A stretch of DNA of 64,000 nucleotides from Amycolatopsis decaplanina DSM 44594 (GCF_000342005.1 NZ_AOHO01000061.1:1-64000), one strand, 5' to 3'; positions 40,258-48,499 are shown, counted from the stretch's first letter. Numbers and translations are program-made. Notes: generated from the sequence alone by a model not told the origin.

Positions 40258-41421
40258 TCAGCCCTGCCGGGCGAGCGCGGGGTACTCGTCGAGGGTGATG
40301 TCGGTCGCGAACTTGTCGGTCACCCACAGCATCCACCGCAGCAGGAACCGCCGCCGGAACATCTGGTTGCGCAGCTTGATCCGCAGCTTCGTCGGCGGCG
40401 CGAGGAACGGCCCGGCGTTGGCGTTGCCGGCCACCTTGGCGTAGCCGCGGAACTTCTCGTCGTACCGGCGGAAGGCGAGTTCGTGGTCGCCGTTCGCCGC
40501 GGCGAGTTCACCCGCGATGACATAAGCGGCCACGACGGCGAGCCCGGTGCCGAAGCCGCCCAGCGTGTTGCCGTACGCCGCGTCGCCGAGGAGTGCGACG
40601 CGTCCGGAGGAGTAGCCGTCCATCGCGACCCGGCCGATCGAGTCCAGGTAGACGTTGTCCGAGCGCTTCACCGCCTCCATCAGTTCGGGCAGCCGCCAGC
40701 CGCCGCCGGCGAACGCGGCGGCCAGGATCTCCTTCTGCTTCCCGGTGTCGTACCGGTCATAGCCGATCTCAGGGGAGGCGAACACGAAGAACGCGGGCGC
40801 CTTGGGGCCGCCGGTGGCGGCCAGGCGGCCGGGCTCGTTGTACATCACCGCCGGGCCGCCGTCGGTCGCGCGGGTCTCGACCAGGGCGTAGTAGTGGCCG
40901 AGGTGCTCCACGTAATCGGCTTCCGGGCCGAACGCCAGCCGCCGCACGGTGGAGTGGATACCGTCCGCGCCGAAGACGAGATCGAACCGCCTCGGGGCAC
41001 CCCGCTCGAAGGTGACGTCGACGCCGTCTGCCGTTTCGGTCAGTGAAGCGATGGAATCGCCGAAGACGTACTCGCAGTCCCGCTCGGTCCGTTCGTAGAG
41101 GATCCGGGCCAGGTCACCGCGCCGGATCTCGACGTCGCCACCGGTGAACTCGCCGGGCATGACCGCGAGCGGCCGTCCCTCGGCGTCGATGATGGTCTGG
41201 TCCAGCCCCCCGGTCTGGTGCCGGCGGATCTCGTCGAGGATGCCCATCCGTTCCAGCACGGTGCGATGGGTCGCGCCCTTGAAGTCGACCGCCTGACCGC
41301 CGGTGCGGAGTCCAGGCGACCGTTCGACGACGGTGACCGCGTAGCCCTGGCGGGAGAGCCAGAAGGCGAGGGCGGGACCGGCGATGCCGGCGCCGGAGAT
41401 GAGGACTGTCCTGTTCGTCAT
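40258..41421 (-). CDS. FAD-dependent monooxygenase (PHBH fold)
   Basis: The 387-residue class A flavoprotein has GAGIAGPALAFWLSRQG, FDLVFGADGIHSTVR and GRVALLGDAAYGNTLGGFGTGLAVV. It is a paralogue of the enzyme at 8348. Its C-terminus differs (a Lys/Arg-rich end, KLRIKLRNQMFRRRFLLRWML). Substrate is unknown; aromatic or polyketide hydroxylation is typical for the family. No exporter or regulator is directly attached; a CoA-transferase gene lies upstream on the same strand after 58 bp. Confidence 0.88.
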   Translation of the reverse strand: MTNRTVLISGAGIAGPALAFWLSRQGYAVTVVERSPGLRTGGQAVDFKGATHRTVLERMGILDEIRRHQTGGLDQTIIDAEGRPLAVMPGEFTGGDVEIRRGDLARILYERTERDCEYVFGDSIASLTETADGVDVTFERGAPRRFDLVFGADGIHSTVRRLAFGPEADYVEHLGHYYALVETRATDGGPAVMYNEPGRLAATGGPKAPAFFVFASPEIGYDRYDTGKQKEILAAAFAGGGWRLPELMEAVKRSDNVYLDSIGRVAMDGYSSGRVALLGDAAYGNTLGGFGTGLAVVAAYVIAGELAAANGDHELAFRRYDEKFRGYAKVAGNANAGPFLAPPTKLRIKLRNQMFRRRFLLRWMLWVTDKFATDITLDEYPALARQG

Positions 41422-41464
41422 GGCAGGAGCTTCGCCGCCCGCGTTGACGAAGCGCTGACAGTCC

Positions 41465-41484
41465 GCTGACGGCTCTCCGTCAGC
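41465..41484. terminator. Hairpin at the CoA-transferase stop codon
   Basis: GCTGACGG (41465-41472) and CCGTCAGC (41477-41484) pair around CTCT and include the CoA-transferase stop. A terminator on the minus strand is likely. Confidence 0.45.
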
Positions 41485-42625
41485 TCCAACCGGGCAAGGG
41501 AAGGGTGAGTTGGCCGGGGTCGTCCGGCGGCGCGGTCTCGTACCGCGGCGGTGTCGCCGACAGCCCGATCGGGTTGCGGGTCAGCCGCACGGAGGTGCCG
41601 TCGGGCCGCGGGAGATCGACCGTCGGGTTCAGGCCGAGCCGTTCGGCCAGTGCGAACGCGCCCGCGACGTCGTTGACCTCCCCGGCGGGCACCCCGGCCG
41701 CGCTCAAGTCCGCCGCCCACTCGGCGGCGGGACGCCTGCCCAGGTGGTCTTCGAGCAGCGCGCGGAGTTCGGCCCGGTGCTCGACCCGCGCCGGATTGGT
41801 CGCGAACCGGGTGTCGCCCGCGACCTCCGGCAGTCCGATGACCTCGCACAACGCCGCGAACTGCCGGTCGTTGCCGACGGCGAGCGCGAGTTCGTGATCG
41901 GCGCAGGGGACGAGTTCGTAGGGGGCGATGCTGGGGTGCCGGTTGCCCATCCGCGCCGGGACCGTGCCGCCGGAGGTGTACGCGCTGCCCTGGTTGACCA
42001 GCGCGGCGAGCAGGCTGGACAGCAGATCGATCTCGACACGCTGCCCCTGCCCGGTCCGGTCGCGGTGGCGCAGGGCGGCGAGGATGCCGACGCTCGCGAA
42101 CAGCCCGGCCAGGACGTCGACGAGCGCGACGCCGACCTTCTGCGGCTCGCCCGCGGGGTCGCCGGTGATGCTCATCAGCCCGCCGACGGCCTGGATGAGC
42201 AGGTCGTAGCCGGGCAGCGCGGCGCCGCCACCGGAACCGAAACCCGTCACGGAGCAATGGACTAGGCCGGGATTCGCCGCCAGCAGGACCTCCGGGCCGA
42301 GGCCGAGGCGGTCCATCACGCCGGGCCGGAAGTTCTCGACCACGACGTCGGCCTCCAGCGCGAGCGCGCGGGCCTGGGCGAGGTCGTCCGGAACACCGAG
42401 GTCCAGCGCCACGCTCGTCTTGTTCCGGTTGACCGACTGGAAGTACGTCGCCTGACCGGCCGCGTCGTAGGGCGGGCCCCAGCTGCGGGTGTCGTCGCCG
42501 GTGCCCGGCCGCTCGACCTTGATCACCGTCGCGCCGAGGTCGGCCAGCAGCATGGTGGCGAACGGGCCGGCGAGCACCCGCGAGAAGTCGAGGACCCGCA
42601 GGGGGCCGAGTGCGGTTTCGGGCAT
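41480..42625 (-). CDS. CaiB/BaiF-family CoA-transferase
   Basis: The 381-residue class III CoA-transferase has the N-terminal LRVLDFSRVLAGPFATMLLADLGATVIKVERPGTGDDTR and RNKTSVALDLG. VVENFRPGVMDRLGLG contains the region before the catalytic Asp, and GYDLLIQAVGGLMSITG contributes the catalytic Asp in the GYD motif. It transfers CoA between carboxylates as an intertwined dimer. The substrate is unknown, and neighbours do not define a pathway. A second CaiB paralogue is at 60747. Confidence 0.9.
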   Translation of the reverse strand: MPETALGPLRVLDFSRVLAGPFATMLLADLGATVIKVERPGTGDDTRSWGPPYDAAGQATYFQSVNRNKTSVALDLGVPDDLAQARALALEADVVVENFRPGVMDRLGLGPEVLLAANPGLVHCSVTGFGSGGGAALPGYDLLIQAVGGLMSITGDPAGEPQKVGVALVDVLAGLFASVGILAALRHRDRTGQGQRVEIDLLSSLLAALVNQGSAYTSGGTVPARMGNRHPSIAPYELVPCADHELALAVGNDRQFAALCEVIGLPEVAGDTRFATNPARVEHRAELRALLEDHLGRRPAAEWAADLSAAGVPAGEVNDVAGAFALAERLGLNPTVDLPRPDGTSVRLTRNPIGLSATPPRYETAPPDDPGQLTLPLPGWS

Positions 42626-42710
42626 GGGCCCGACCCTAAGCGGCCGTTCGCGTCTTCGAAGTTGTGATCACGCTCACGAAAGGCCGGTTTTCCCAATACT
42701 TTCCTCTAGG

Positions 42711-42733
42711 TACCTACTATCTCTCGGAAGGTA
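42711..42733. promoter_or_regulatory. Putative operator before the NmrA-like gene
   Basis: TACCT (42711-42715) and AGGTA (42729-42733) are inverted around 13 bp, in an AT-richer patch that also contains the 8-bp palindrome AGGTACCT. Such sites are typical for HxlR or MarR-type regulators of NmrA-like reductases. No regulator gene is adjacent. Confidence 0.3.
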
Positions 42734-42773
42734 GCTTCGGTCGCGTCGACGAAACGCGAACCGAGGAGAGATC

Positions 42774-43601
42774 ATGATCGTGGTGACCGGAGCGACCGGG
42801 AACGTGGGACGGCTGCTGGTGGAATCCCTTGCCGCCGCGGGAGAAGAGGTGACGGCGGTGTCGCGCCGGATCTCGGCGGCGGACGTGCCGGATGGCGTGC
42901 GGACCGTGCGGGCCGACCTCGCCGAGACCGGCGGACTGAAGCGGGTCTTCGACGGCGCGGACCGGGTTTTCCTTTTGACGTCGGGAGAATTCATGGCGGC
43001 GGGCGGCGATGTCGCGGAAGTCGTCGCGGCGGCCGGGGAAGCAGGCGTCGGACGGATCGTGCTGCTGTCCTCCCAAGGCGTCGGGACCGGGCGGCACGCG
43101 CCCGCGTTCGAAGAGGCGGTCAAGGCGTCCGGTCTGGAGTGGACGGTGCTGAGGCCGGGCGGTTTCGCGTCGAACGCCTTCCAGTGGGCACCGGCGATCC
43201 GTGCCGATCGTGTCGTCGCCGCGCCGTTCGGCGACGTCGCCCTGCCGGTCATCGACCCGGCGGACATCGCCGGCGTCGCGGCGGCGGTGCTGCGGGAATC
43301 CGGCCACCACGGCCGGACCTACGTGCTCACCGGGCCCGAGCCGATCTCGCCCCGGCGGCAGGTGGCGGACCTCGCCGACGCGCTGGGCGAGCCGCTGCGG
43401 TTCGCCGAACTGAGCGAAGACGAGGCACGCGCCGCGATGTCGGAGTTCATGCCGCCGGTGGTCGTGGAGGCCACGCTCTCGATCCTCGGCAGGCCGACGG
43501 AGGACGAACTGCGTGTCAGCCCCGACGTCGAGAAGGTGCTCGGACGGCCGGGGCGCACCTTCGCAGACTGGGCGGCGCGGAACGCGGCGGCGTTCAAGTG
43601 A
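42774..43601 (+). CDS. NmrA-like NAD(P)-binding reductase (atypical SDR)
   Basis: The 275-residue atypical SDR has MIVVTGATGNVGRLLVESL (Rossmann TGATGxxG), VTAVSRR for NADPH selection, VFLLTSGE, IVLLSSQGVG and LRPGGFASNAFQWAPAI. The catalytic YxxxK is absent, as in NmrA/YtfG-type quinone oxidoreductase-like proteins. It may reduce quinones or sense redox state. An AGGAG ribosome site precedes the ATG, and the 44-bp palindrome copy 2 lies just downstream. Confidence 0.85.
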   Translation: MIVVTGATGNVGRLLVESLAAAGEEVTAVSRRISAADVPDGVRTVRADLAETGGLKRVFDGADRVFLLTSGEFMAAGGDVAEVVAAAGEAGVGRIVLLSSQGVGTGRHAPAFEEAVKASGLEWTVLRPGGFASNAFQWAPAIRADRVVAAPFGDVALPVIDPADIAGVAAAVLRESGHHGRTYVLTGPEPISPRRQVADLADALGEPLRFAELSEDEARAAMSEFMPPVVVEATLSILGRPTEDELRVSPDVEKVLGRPGRTFADWAARNAAAFK

Positions 43602-43608
43602 CCAGGCC

Positions 43609-43652
43609 TCGTGAGTGGTGAGGACGGTTCTAACCGTCCTCACCACTCACGA
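43609..43652. repeat. 44-bp palindrome, family TCGTGAGTGG, copy 2 (covarying)
   Basis: Arms 43609-43629 and 43632-43652 are perfect. Relative to the other copies, one base pair in the stem is changed from A-T to G-C on both sides (GGTAAGG to GGTGAGG, and CCTTACC to CCTCACC). It lies between two tandem genes, so it ends the NmrA-like transcript and precedes the regulated peptide promoter. Confidence 0.85.
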
Positions 43653-43670
43653 AGAGTCCGGATGAGGAAG

Positions 43671-43703
43671 TTCTCATCGAGCCCTCATCGGCGGCTCACC
43701 GGC
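43671..43703 (+). promoter_or_regulatory. Three 11-bp direct repeats, OmpR/PhoB-type regulator box
   Basis: TTCTCATCGAG (43671-43681), CCCTCATCGGC (43682-43692) and GGCTCACCGGC (43693-43703) share the consensus nnCTCAtCGGC with an exact 11-bp period, the arrangement bound by OmpR/PhoB-family dimers. The box ends 19 bp before the start of the Asp/His-rich peptide gene. A matching array lies at 46067-46099. The response regulator at 45396 is the natural candidate. Confidence 0.7.
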
Positions 43704-43722
43704 ACCGGGCAGCCTGAGTGGT

Positions 43723-43998
43723 ATGCGAGTCCGAATCATCGTCCTGGCCGGGATCGCCGCCGTCGTGGTGGCGGCCACCGGCACGTTCGCCGTCATCGCG
43801 GCCACGGCCGCCTCCCCGCCCGACCTGGGCCCGGCGGTCGTCGCCCCGGCCGGGCAGGCCGTCTCCGGGCCGGGGGACGCGGGCGCCCCGCCCGCCGTCG
43901 TCCCGCCCCGGCTGGCCGGGCACGACGACGACCTCGATGATGGCGATGACCATGACGACGACGGTGACGACCATTTCGACTTCGACCTCGACGACTGA
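43723..43998 (+). CDS. Secreted or membrane-anchored Asp/His-rich small protein
   Basis: The 91-residue protein has an N-terminal signal or anchor helix (VRIIVLAGIAAVVVAATGTFAVIAATAA), a Pro/Ala linker and a C-terminal tail in which nearly every residue is Asp, Gly or His (GHDDDLDDGDDHDDDGDDH...). The tail looks like a flexible metal- or cation-binding segment outside the membrane. It is the first gene of the operon with the kinase (9 bp gap) and regulator, and is preceded by the 11-bp repeat box. It may be a periplasmic-side sensor accessory of the kinase. Confidence 0.7.
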   Translation: MRVRIIVLAGIAAVVVAATGTFAVIAATAASPPDLGPAVVAPAGQAVSGPGDAGAPPAVVPPRLAGHDDDLDDGDDHDDDGDDHFDFDLDD

Positions 43999-44007
43999 GC
44001 GGGGCCG

Positions 44008-45399
44008 ATGAGCGCCCGCGCCCGGATCCTCGCGTGGGTGCTGCTGGTCGTGCTGCTCGCGCTCGCCGGATCGCTGCTGGCCACCCGCACCGTCCTGCAC
44101 AACCAGCTGGACCAGCGGCTCGACAACGAGATCGCGCACGAGACCGGCAAGCTCAGGGCCTTCCTGGCGTCGCCGGACGCCCGCCCGGCCGGGCAGCCCG
44201 CCACCGTCGAGGCTGTCCTCGGCCGTCACCTGGAACGGAATCTGCCCGAGAAGTACGAGACGTTCTTCTCGATCAGCGACGGCGCCGCGTCGAGACGGAG
44301 CGCCATCGAGCCGCCGGTCCGGCTCGACACCGACCCGAAGTTCGTCGGCGAACTGTCCCGGGCCACAAGCCCGGCTTACGGCACGGTCACCACCGCCGTC
44401 GGGTCCGCGCGCTACGGCGTCGTCCCGGTGACCATCGAAGGCTCGCCAGGCCGCGGCGCGCTGGTGATCGTCGAGTTCGTCGACCACGCCGCCGGCGAGA
44501 TCAACGACGTCGTCGGCGTGATGGCCGCGATGTCGGGGGCCGCGCTGGTGCTGGCCGGGCTGATCGGCTGGCTGGTCGCGGGCCGCATCCTCGCGCCCGT
44601 GCGGGAGGTCCGCCTGGCCGCCGAGCAGATCGGCGAAACCGATCTTTCCCGCCGCATCGAGGTCCGGGGCTCGGATGACGTCGCCGCGCTCGGCCGCACC
44701 TTCAACACGATGCTGGGCCGGCTCGAAAGCGCCTTCGCCGGGCAGCGCGACTTCATCGACGACGCCGGGCACGAACTGCGCACGCCGATCACGATCGTCC
44801 GCGGCCATATCGAGCTGATGGGTGACGACCCAGGGGAGAACGCGGCCACACGGCATCTGGTCCTCGACGAACTCGGGCGGATGCAGCGGATCGTGGACGA
44901 CCTGCTGGTACTCGCGAAATCCGGCAACCCCGATTTCCTGGCGCCCGGCGACACCGACCTCGCCGATCTCACCGTCGAGACGCTGGCCAAATCCCGTCCG
45001 CTGGCCGATCGCGTCTGGCGGCTCGACGCGGTCGCCGAGGCGAGCGTTCGCGCCGACGGTCAGCGGCTCGCGCAGGCCCTGCTGCAGCTGGTCTCCAACG
45101 CCGTCCGGCACACTTCGCCGGGCCAGGAGATCGCCCTCGGCTCGGAGGTGACCGCGACGACGGCGCGGCTCTGGGTCCGCGACACCGGCGAGGGTGTCCC
45201 ACCCGATTCGAGAAGCCGGATCTTCGAACGGTTCAAACGCGGCAGCAACTCGAGCGGCGACGACGGCGCCGGGCTCGGCCTGGCGATCGTCGCCGCGATC
45301 GCCGAGGCGCACGGCGGCCGCGTCCTGCTCGACACCGTGCCCGGTGAAGGCGCGCGGTTCACCATGGAGATCCCTGTCGCGGAAGGTGCGGACCGGTGA
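44008..45399 (+). CDS. OmpR-type sensor histidine kinase
   Basis: The 463-residue kinase has two membrane helices (about 8-28 and 168-192) flanking a sensor domain of about 140 residues. A HAMP linker (ILAPVREVRLAAEQIGETDLSRRIEV) follows, then HisKA with His255 in DFIDDAGHELRTPITIVRGH and HATPase motifs (LVSNAVRHT, DTGEGVPPDSRSRIFERF, GAGLGLAIVAAIAEAHGG). It overlaps the regulator start by GTGA. The signal is unknown; position in front of a polyphosphate-polymerase-like gene suggests phosphate, cation or envelope status. Confidence 0.93.
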   Translation: MSARARILAWVLLVVLLALAGSLLATRTVLHNQLDQRLDNEIAHETGKLRAFLASPDARPAGQPATVEAVLGRHLERNLPEKYETFFSISDGAASRRSAIEPPVRLDTDPKFVGELSRATSPAYGTVTTAVGSARYGVVPVTIEGSPGRGALVIVEFVDHAAGEINDVVGVMAAMSGAALVLAGLIGWLVAGRILAPVREVRLAAEQIGETDLSRRIEVRGSDDVAALGRTFNTMLGRLESAFAGQRDFIDDAGHELRTPITIVRGHIELMGDDPGENAATRHLVLDELGRMQRIVDDLLVLAKSGNPDFLAPGDTDLADLTVETLAKSRPLADRVWRLDAVAEASVRADGQRLAQALLQLVSNAVRHTSPGQEIALGSEVTATTARLWVRDTGEGVPPDSRSRIFERFKRGSNSSGDDGAGLGLAIVAAIAEAHGGRVLLDTVPGEGARFTMEIPVAEGADR

Positions 45400-46058
45400 C
45401 CAGTGTGCTGGTGGTGGAGGACTCCGCCCGGATCGGTGCGTTCGTCGAGAAGGGCCTGCGGGCGCAGGGTTTCGCGACCCGCTGGGTCAAGACCGGCTCC
45501 GAAGGGCTGACCGAGGCGCTGACCGGCGCGCACGACCTGGTCGTCCTCGACCTCGGGCTCCCGGACCTCGACGGCTCGGATCTGCTACGGGCCCTGCGCG
45601 CGGCGGGCCGGACGGTGCCGGTGATCATCCTGACCGCGCGGGACAGTGTCGTCGACCGGGTCGCCGGGCTGTCCGGCGGCGCCGACGACTATCTGGCCAA
45701 ACCCTTCGCGTTCGAGGAACTACTGGCGCGGATCCGGTTGCGGCTGCGCGGAAATCCCGAAGCCGAACCGGCGGTGCTGCGCGCCGGGGACCTCTCGCTC
45801 GACCTGCGCACGCGGAAGGTCTCGGTGGCGGGGGAAGAGAAGGACCTCACCGCCCGCGAGTTCGCGTTGCTGGAGACGTTGCTGCGCCACCGTGGCCAGG
45901 TGCTGTCCCGTGAGCAGTTGCTCGGCGGGGTCTGGGGTTTCGACTTCGACCCCGGATCGAACGTGGTGGACGTCTACATCCGGTACCTGCGCGGGAAGAT
46001 CGGCGCCGACCGGATCGAAACCGTGCGGGGTATGGGCTACCGGCTCGGTGAGTCCTGA
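45396..46058 (+). CDS. OmpR-family response regulator
   Basis: The 220-residue protein has a receiver domain with Asp52 (LVVLDLGLPDLDG), acidic residues VVEDS, Thr in ILTAR and Lys in YLAKPFAFEELLARI. A winged-helix OmpR domain follows (LTAREFALLETLLRHRGQVLSREQLLGGVWGFDFDPGSNVVDVYIRYLRGKI, YRLGES). The start is GTG, coupled to the kinase. Direct 11-bp repeat boxes before its own operon and before the DUF4956/VTC genes point to both as targets. Confidence 0.93.
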   Translation: MTSVLVVEDSARIGAFVEKGLRAQGFATRWVKTGSEGLTEALTGAHDLVVLDLGLPDLDGSDLLRALRAAGRTVPVIILTARDSVVDRVAGLSGGADDYLAKPFAFEELLARIRLRLRGNPEAEPAVLRAGDLSLDLRTRKVSVAGEEKDLTAREFALLETLLRHRGQVLSREQLLGGVWGFDFDPGSNVVDVYIRYLRGKIGADRIETVRGMGYRLGES

Positions 46059-46066
46059 TGAGACGG

Positions 46067-46099
46067 TTCTCATCGGCTTCTCACGGCGGTCTCTTTTTC
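46067..46099 (+). promoter_or_regulatory. 11-bp direct repeats, second regulator box
   Basis: TTCTCATCGGC (46067-46077), TTCTCACGGCG (46078-46088) and a weak third unit GTCTCTTTTTC (46089-46099) repeat with an 11-bp period. The first unit is nearly identical to those at 43671-43703. The box begins 9 bp after the regulator stop and ends 19 bp before the DUF4956 start, the same distance as in the first box. Confidence 0.7.
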
Positions 46100-46118
46100 C
46101 GGCGGCACAGTGGTTTCC

Positions 46119-46703
46119 ATGACCACGACACTGCTTCATCTCGCCGTCGACCTCGTCGCCGCCGTCATCCTCGCCTACGGTATCTACGCCCGTCGCCATC
46201 ACCGCGGTGACCTCGCCTGTGCCTATCTCGCGCTGAACGTCGGCGTCTGCGTTTCGGTCGCCGTGCTGCTTTCCGTGTCGACCGCGAGCGCCCTCGGCCT
46301 CGGCCTGTTCGGCGTGCTGTCGATCATCCGGCTGCGGTCCGATTCGATCAGCCAGCAGGAGGTCGCGTACTACTTCGTCGCGCTGGTTCTCGGTCTGGTG
46401 AACGGGCTGCCGTCCGCGGACTGGCGGATCGTCGCCGTCTTCAACGTCCTGCTGCTCGCCGTCATGTACGTCGCCGACCACCCGTCGCGTACCCGCGGCC
46501 CGCGGCGGCGGACGGTCGTGCTCGACACCGTGTACCCCGACGAGCAGACGATGCTGATGGAACTGCGGGCGCGGCTCGGCGGAACGGTCGTGCGGCACAG
46601 CGTGTCCGAAGTGGACTATGTCCGGGAGGTCACCGTCGTCGACGTCCGGTTCCGCCCGGACGCCGCCGCGGTCGTCCACGGCGCTCCGGCGGGGCACCGG
46701 TGA
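46119..46703 (+). CDS. DUF4956 membrane protein
   Basis: The roughly 194-residue protein starts at ATG 46119 (GTG nine bases earlier is possible). It has four membrane helices (about 3-20, 33-52, 55-70, 90-115), with the DUF4956 hallmark GLGLFGVLSIIRLRSDSISQQEVAYYFVALVLGLVNG. A cytosolic alpha/beta C-terminal domain follows (RRTVVLDTVYPDEQTMLMELRARLGG...EVTVVDVRFRPD). DUF4956 genes are commonly found beside VTC/CYTH polyphosphate polymerase-like genes, as here (GTGA overlap). It may form the membrane channel or anchor for the partner enzyme. Confidence 0.85.
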   Translation: MTTTLLHLAVDLVAAVILAYGIYARRHHRGDLACAYLALNVGVCVSVAVLLSVSTASALGLGLFGVLSIIRLRSDSISQQEVAYYFVALVLGLVNGLPSADWRIVAVFNVLLLAVMYVADHPSRTRGPRRRTVVLDTVYPDEQTMLMELRARLGGTVVRHSVSEVDYVREVTVVDVRFRPDAAAVVHGAPAGHR

Positions 46704-47464
46704 GCGGGCGCGGAACGGCCACCGTCGCGGCGGTGGCGAAAGGGCTTCCTTCGCTGTCGCTGGCCGAAGTCGTCGCCACGAGCGGGTTGATGAGCCGGAC
46801 GGACCGCAAGTACGTCCTGTCGCTCAATGACTTCCTGGCCGTCACCGACGCGTTGTCGCCGCGCTGCCTGGAGATCGACGGGCAGCGGGTGTTCGGCTAC
46901 TCGTCGACGTATTTCGACACCCCGGATCTCGCGATCTTCCGGGCGCACCGGCAGGACCGGCGGCGCCGGTTCAAGATCCGCACACGCACCTACACCGACT
47001 CGGCCGACACCTACTGCGAGCTCAAGGTCAGCGGACGGCGCGACGAAACGGTCAAGGTCCGCCGCCCGCATCCGGCCGAGGCGGCGCACGGCCTGGCCGC
47101 GCCCGCGCTGGCGTTCCTCGACGACGCCCTCACCGCCGCCTACGGCCACCCCGTGCCGCGGCCGCTGACCCCCGCGCTGGTCACCGGCTACCGGCGGACG
47201 ACCCTCGTCACCGCCGACACGCGGATCACTTGTGACACGTCGCTGGTCTGGCGGTCCGGTCCGCGGAGCCTGGCCGCCGGAGGCGACCTGGTGCTGTTGG
47301 AGGTGAAGTCGGCCTCCGGACGCAACAGCGTCACCGAGGCGCTGGCGAAACTGCGGATCCGGGAACAGTCGGTGAGCAAGTACTGCGCGGGCCTGGTGGC
47401 GCTGGGGCTGGCGACCGGCGGGAACCGGTGGCGACCGGCGCTGCGGCGGCTCGGGGTGGCGTAA
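46700..47464 (+). CDS. VTC-domain (CYTH-like) polyphosphate polymerase family protein
   Basis: The 254-residue protein matches the VTC triphosphate-tunnel fold: SRTDRKYVLSLNDF, YSSTYFDTPDLAIFRAHRQDRRRRFKIRTRTY with the basic tunnel residues, CELKVSGRRDETVKVRR, the acidic LVLLEVKSASGR and the late SVSKYCAGL. Eukaryotic VTC4 with this fold makes polyphosphate from ATP. The basic K-x-R and acidic E-x-K elements are retained, so catalysis is plausible. It is coupled to the DUF4956 gene and is probably under the upstream two-component system. The start is GTG. Confidence 0.85.
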   Translation: MSGRGTATVAAVAKGLPSLSLAEVVATSGLMSRTDRKYVLSLNDFLAVTDALSPRCLEIDGQRVFGYSSTYFDTPDLAIFRAHRQDRRRRFKIRTRTYTDSADTYCELKVSGRRDETVKVRRPHPAEAAHGLAAPALAFLDDALTAAYGHPVPRPLTPALVTGYRRTTLVTADTRITCDTSLVWRSGPRSLAAGGDLVLLEVKSASGRNSVTEALAKLRIREQSVSKYCAGLVALGLATGGNRWRPALRRLGVA

Positions 47465-47529
47465 CGATCGCGGCACGGCCGCCGACCCTTGCTGTCGGGC
47501 CGGCCGGCCCGAACCGAGGGAGGACGAAC

Positions 47530-48060
47530 ATGAGGACCAGGGAGAAGGCCGCGCTCGCCGTGGCGGGGCTGGCCGTCGCCGCGGCCGGGGCCACGGTGTT
47601 CGCCGGGACGTCCGGCGCCGTCGGACCTTCGCCGGCACCGAGCGTGCAGGCCGCGGAGACGTCGTGCGTGACCGACGGCGCCGGGATGTGCACCGTGCGG
47701 CACGCGCTGGGTACGGTCCCGGCGGTGGTTGTCGTCTCGGCGAACACGCCGGGGCAATTCAACGCGTACATGCTGAACACGGTGCAGGGTTCGTACACGG
47801 CGACCACGTTCCAGGTGCGGGCGATGTTCGACCAGACCACGCCGAAGGTGGGCGGGGCGATCTGGTTCAGTTTCGCGGCCTATGGCGGTGCAGCGGTCAG
47901 CACCACGCCGAAGCTGCCATCGACGACCTTGCCGCCGACTACTCCGACGCCGACAGCGCCCACACCCACCACGACAGCAGTGCCGACCACGATGCCTACG
48001 TCCACGACGCCTGCTGAGGCGAGTAGCCCGCCGGGTGGCGGCTCCGGTCTGGGGGGCTGA
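47530..48060 (+). CDS. Secreted protein with Thr/Pro-rich tail
   Basis: The 176-residue exported protein starts after GGGAGGAC. It has a signal peptide (about 1-30), a Cys-bounded motif SCVTDGAGMCTVRH and a beta-rich domain (VPAVVVVSANTPGQFNAYML, YTATTFQVRAMF, GAIWFSFAAYGG) that resembles small lectin-like sandwiches. A low-complexity Thr/Pro tail (about 125-165) follows. Similar beta domains occur in phage tail-fibre and H-type lectin proteins, but the family is not certain. It follows the VTC gene by 65 bp and may belong to the same transcript. Confidence 0.65.
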   Translation: MRTREKAALAVAGLAVAAAGATVFAGTSGAVGPSPAPSVQAAETSCVTDGAGMCTVRHALGTVPAVVVVSANTPGQFNAYMLNTVQGSYTATTFQVRAMFDQTTPKVGGAIWFSFAAYGGAAVSTTPKLPSTTLPPTTPTPTAPTPTTTAVPTTMPTSTTPAEASSPPGGGSGLGG

Positions 48061-48085
48061 CCGTCCAAAGAGGACCGGTAATCGA

Positions 48086-48241
48086 CTACCGGGGTCGCGG
48101 TGGCCGGTCGTCCAGCTCGTCGGAGAGGATCGCGTCGATACGGAGACCGGCTCGCCGCAGTACCCGGATGCTCGCCCTCAGTGACAACACGACGCCGATG
48201 ACGGCCGCGACACCGAGCCCGATGGCGACCGGATTCGCCAC
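48086..48241 (-). CDS. 51-residue single-TM membrane protein
   Basis: GTG at 48241 is preceded by a strong GGGAGG ribosome site at 6-nt spacing. The product is one N-terminal membrane helix (NPVAIGLGVAAVIGVVLSL) with a basic-then-acidic cytoplasmic tail (RASIRVLRRAGLRIDAILSDELDDRPPRPR). Frames extending further upstream lack support. Function is unknown. The region 48242-48499 up to the tRNA holds no recognisable gene. Confidence 0.6.
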   Translation of the reverse strand: MANPVAIGLGVAAVIGVVLSLRASIRVLRRAGLRIDAILSDELDDRPPRPR

Positions 48242-48499
48242 GAGCGCCTCCCTGCCCGATGGGCGCGATACCCCAGGCCCATCCCGATGGTCAGCGTGTC
48301 CCGAACGGCTCGCCGCTCGGCGTTGGTCTCTGCAACCTAGACGAGCCGGCTTTGCCCGGCGCCGGAAACCAGCTGTTTGGCCTAGGCGATCGTGGCAGGC
48401 GAGCACTGTGATAACTTGGAACGAACTGGGACTTCTGTGCGTTCGCAAACCTGCTGTTCGGGCTGGGGCGGCTCCCGCGGAGGTCTCAGGGCACCCTTG

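Noticed and set aside
42717..43646. Minus-strand frame of 309 codons beginning MVRTVRTVLTTHE
   Set aside because: It starts inside the 44-bp palindrome and runs antisense to the NmrA-like gene. The same MVRTVRTVLTTHE peptide appears wherever the palindrome occurs.
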